Source: Bryobacterales bacterium
Lineage (GTDB): Bacteria > Acidobacteriota > Terriglobia > Bryobacterales > UBA6623
Assembly (NCBI GenBank): GCA_028819235.1
Contig: JAPPMC010000270.1
Coordinates: 1-64,000 of the forward strand
DNA length: 64,000 bases
Direction: 5' to 3'
The notes under the pieces were generated by a model. It was not told the DNA's origin. It saw only the letters and a program-made list of their open reading frames with translations, and did not search any database. Of the stretch, positions 62,241-64,000 are shown one piece after another (the first letter of the stretch is position 1; each line of letters opens with the position of its first letter). Both the position numbers and the translations under genes were made by a program.

Positions 62241-64000
62241 GTGCTCAGACCGGCCGCAGCGGCTCTCGCCGCCGCCGCGTCGCTGGCGGTAATGGCGGGG
62301 ATGCCATCTGCCGCACTGGATCGGGAGCAGCGCCTGGTGGAGCAGGTGCGCCAGCTGATCGCGGGACAGCGGCAGATCCGGATCTACGACTGGGTGACGT
62401 TTCGGCTGGACGGGAGCGCCGTGATCCTGACCGGGGCAGTGACCCGGCCCAGCCTGCGGGCCTCGATCGAACGCTCGGTCGGAGCGCTGGAAGCGGTCGA
62501 CTCCGTCGTAAACGAACTGCGCATTCTGTCGCGTTCGGGCGATGACATCGGCATCCGCATGAACGCCTACTGGCGGATTTACGGTCACCCGGAGATGCGC
62601 CGCTACCAAAGGCGCGAGGGCGGCTTCGCCCAGCGCCTGCGCCGGGCGGCCGGCGACACCCAGATGGTCCTGCTGGAACCCGTGCACATCGTGGTCGAAG
62701 ACAGCCACCTGACGCTCGAAGGGGAGGTGGAGCAGCAGCGGGAGCGGCGCGTCGTGGAGGAGCAGGCCCGAACAGTGGCCGGCGTACGCTCCATTACGAA
62801 CAACATCGTGGTCACTGGCACCGACACCGAAGAGCTGGAGCCAATCGACTTTGAGCGGGATCCGTGGTGGGCCGACTCCGAGTCCGTCGTGGAGCCGGTC
62901 CTAAGGGTGGAGAACCGCACCGGCGGCGTGACGGTCCGGGTCGCTAACACCGAGAGAGTCCGCCTCAGGCGCAGCTCGCCTGCCAGGCCCGTGCGCGACG
63001 GCGATACGGAAACCACCCGGCTCGGTCTGAAGACGCGCATCCGAGCAGTCCCGGACGACGGGTCCCCGATCGACCTGGAGGTCGACCTGCCGTACGGGCA
63101 CCGGCTGGAAGTCGAGACGATCGACGGGCCGATCGCCCTAGAGGGGCTTCTCCGCCGTGCCGATGTGAGGACGATGGTGGGCCGGATAGAGTTGGCGATG
63201 CCGTGGCGGGCCGTCCGGCTGGATGCCCGGCTGGGATACCGTCCCAGACGACTCTCGATACCGCTGCACTTGCGGGCATCGCTCGCCGCACCGAAGGATA
63301 GCCCCTCGCAGGGGGCCAGTTGGACGCTCGAGGACGTTCGGCCGGCCCATGTGCAGCTTTACGGATCGGTGCAGGTACGGGGCCGCCACCCCGATTCCAT
63401 GGAACTCACAGAGGGGCCGCTTCCGGAGGATTCCCCGGTTCGGATGCACTGGCAGGCACCCGAGGCGCTGGAGAACATGCTGCGTCGCCGGACTGCCATG
63501 CGCCTCACTGAGCGTAGTGATGCACAAGGGACGCCGGCGTCGGCCAGCGAGCCCGAACCCCGAGGCACTGCGAGCTTCCGGTCGGACGTGCGCCTCGTGC
63601 AGCTCACCGCCTCAGTTGTCGACGGACAGGGACACCCTGTACTGGGCCTGCGCACGGAGGACTTCCAGATTTTCGAGGAAGGCGAGCGCCAGGAAATCGG
63701 GATTATCCAGGACAACGAGTCGGCCTTCAATCTGGTGCTCTTGCTCGACTGCAGCACCAGCACGCTCGTGGACCGGAGTGCAGTGCTGGAGGCCGCCCGT
63801 CAGTTCGTCGGGACTGCCCGGCCTGGGGATCAGGTCGCGATCTACGTGCTCTCCGACGCCTTCCTGCAGGTGGTCAGCCCCCTCACCGCGGACCGCGACG
63901 CGCTCCTGCGGGCCATCAGCCGCATCCCGAGGCTCTCGGGCGGAACCCCCCTCTACGACGCCATCGTGCTCTCGTATGCCCAAGAACTGGCCAAACGGCG
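62241..64000 (+). CDS. BON-BON-VWA secreted protein (acidobacterial VWFA-related), 3' end outside window
   Basis: The frame is open from GTG 62241 to the right edge (586 codons), so the gene is cut by the window. A signal peptide (AAAALAAAASLAVMAG-like, ending SAA) precedes two BON domains: EQVRQLIAGQRQIRIYDWVTFRLDG...VNELRIL (about 28-97) and EPVHIVVEDSHLTLEGEVEQQ...GVRSITNNIVV (about 150-205). A beta-rich adhesin-like stretch follows. The C-terminal part is a VWA domain of the acidobacterial VWFA-related type (VRLVQLTASVVDGQGHPV, LRTEDFQIFEEGERQ) with the MIDAS motif DCSTS at residues 503-507. Probably surface or periplasmic. Confidence 0.85.
   Translation, partial: MLRPAAAALAAAASLAVMAGMPSAALDREQRLVEQVRQLIAGQRQIRIYDWVTFRLDGSAVILTGAVTRPSLRASIERSVGALEAVDSVVNELRILSRSGDDIGIRMNAYWRIYGHPEMRRYQRREGGFAQRLRRAAGDTQMVLLEPVHIVVEDSHLTLEGEVEQQRERRVVEEQARTVAGVRSITNNIVVTGTDTEELEPIDFERDPWWADSESVVEPVLRVENRTGGVTVRVANTERVRLRRSSPARPVRDGDTETTRLGLKTRIRAVPDDGSPIDLEVDLPYGHRLEVETIDGPIALEGLLRRADVRTMVGRIELAMPWRAVRLDARLGYRPRRLSIPLHLRASLAAPKDSPSQGASWTLEDVRPAHVQLYGSVQVRGRHPDSMELTEGPLPEDSPVRMHWQAPEALENMLRRRTAMRLTERSDAQGTPASASEPEPRGTASFRSDVRLVQLTASVVDGQGHPVLGLRTEDFQIFEEGERQEIGIIQDNESAFNLVLLLDCSTSTLVDRSAVLEAARQFVGTARPGDQVAIYVLSDAFLQVVSPLTADRDALLRAISRIPRLSGGTPLYDAIVLSYAQELAKR

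Noticed and set aside
1-64000. CRISPR array, transposon or prophage
   Set aside because: No regularly spaced repeats, no cas motifs, no transposase or structural phage genes were noticed on reading both strands.

Overview
The window is GC-rich bacterial chromosomal DNA, most probably from an Acidobacteriota member (Bryobacterales/Solibacter-like is my guess). The pointers are a 1149-residue TonB-dependent receptor with an N-terminal carboxypeptidase-regulatory domain, a BON-BON-VWA protein of the acidobacterial VWFA-related type at the right edge, a DUF1501 + PSD1/DUF1549/DUF1553 gene pair, sulfatases and a PQQ beta-propeller protein. No rRNA, insertion sequence, prophage or CRISPR array was seen; one tRNA (Ser, GGA) is present.

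Layout. 1-2.4 kb is gene-poor and decaying: the tail of a DUF4351/Rpn-like gene and an exonuclease III pseudogene that has lost its catalytic residues. 2.5-9.2 kb holds the TonB receptor, a HemW-like radical SAM gene and a DinG-type helicase. 9.2-13.4 kb is a minus-strand operon of four glycosyltransferases leading into the helicase. 13.5-18.2 kb holds a cysteine-desulfurase-like PLP enzyme, a three-gene MidA-methyltransferase operon and a HEAT-repeat/cyclophilin-like fusion. 18.4-22.2 kb is a Tat-exported xanthine dehydrogenase-family operon (2Fe-2S, Mo, FAD subunits). 22.3-26.8 kb holds a GH43 lipoprotein and a PhoD-like phosphatase. 26.8-30.4 kb is a lower-GC accessory stretch with a possible Uma2 remnant, an intact EEP nuclease/phosphatase and a TPR protein. 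30.4-42.5 kb is a degradative/secreted block: two sulfatases, DUF1501 + PSD1 cytochrome genes, two tautomerase-fold proteins, a stand-alone sensor domain and a quinoprotein dehydrogenase.

42.5-54.4 kb is mainly housekeeping: an A-type Fe-S carrier, a methyltransferase, a YncE-like beta-propeller protein, IleRS with a ~107-residue insertion, RlmN, a MetE-core homologue with a near-leaderless promoter, a sugar nucleotidyltransferase overlapping a phosphohexomutase, and tRNA-Ser. 54.8-57.9 kb is accessory: an uncharacterised two-gene operon with an ImmA/IrrE-like C-terminus, a small membrane protein, and a decayed HigBA-type toxin-antitoxin pair. 57.9-64 kb holds accA, a secreted TPR protein, grpE, dnaJ and the truncated BON-BON-VWA gene.

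The most unusual items are the domain insertion just after the KMSKS-equivalent loop of IleRS, the two-gene ImmA/IrrE-like operon, the exonuclease III relic whose catalytic positions are all altered, and the decayed toxin-antitoxin pair. All functions are read from sequence motifs; no database search was run.
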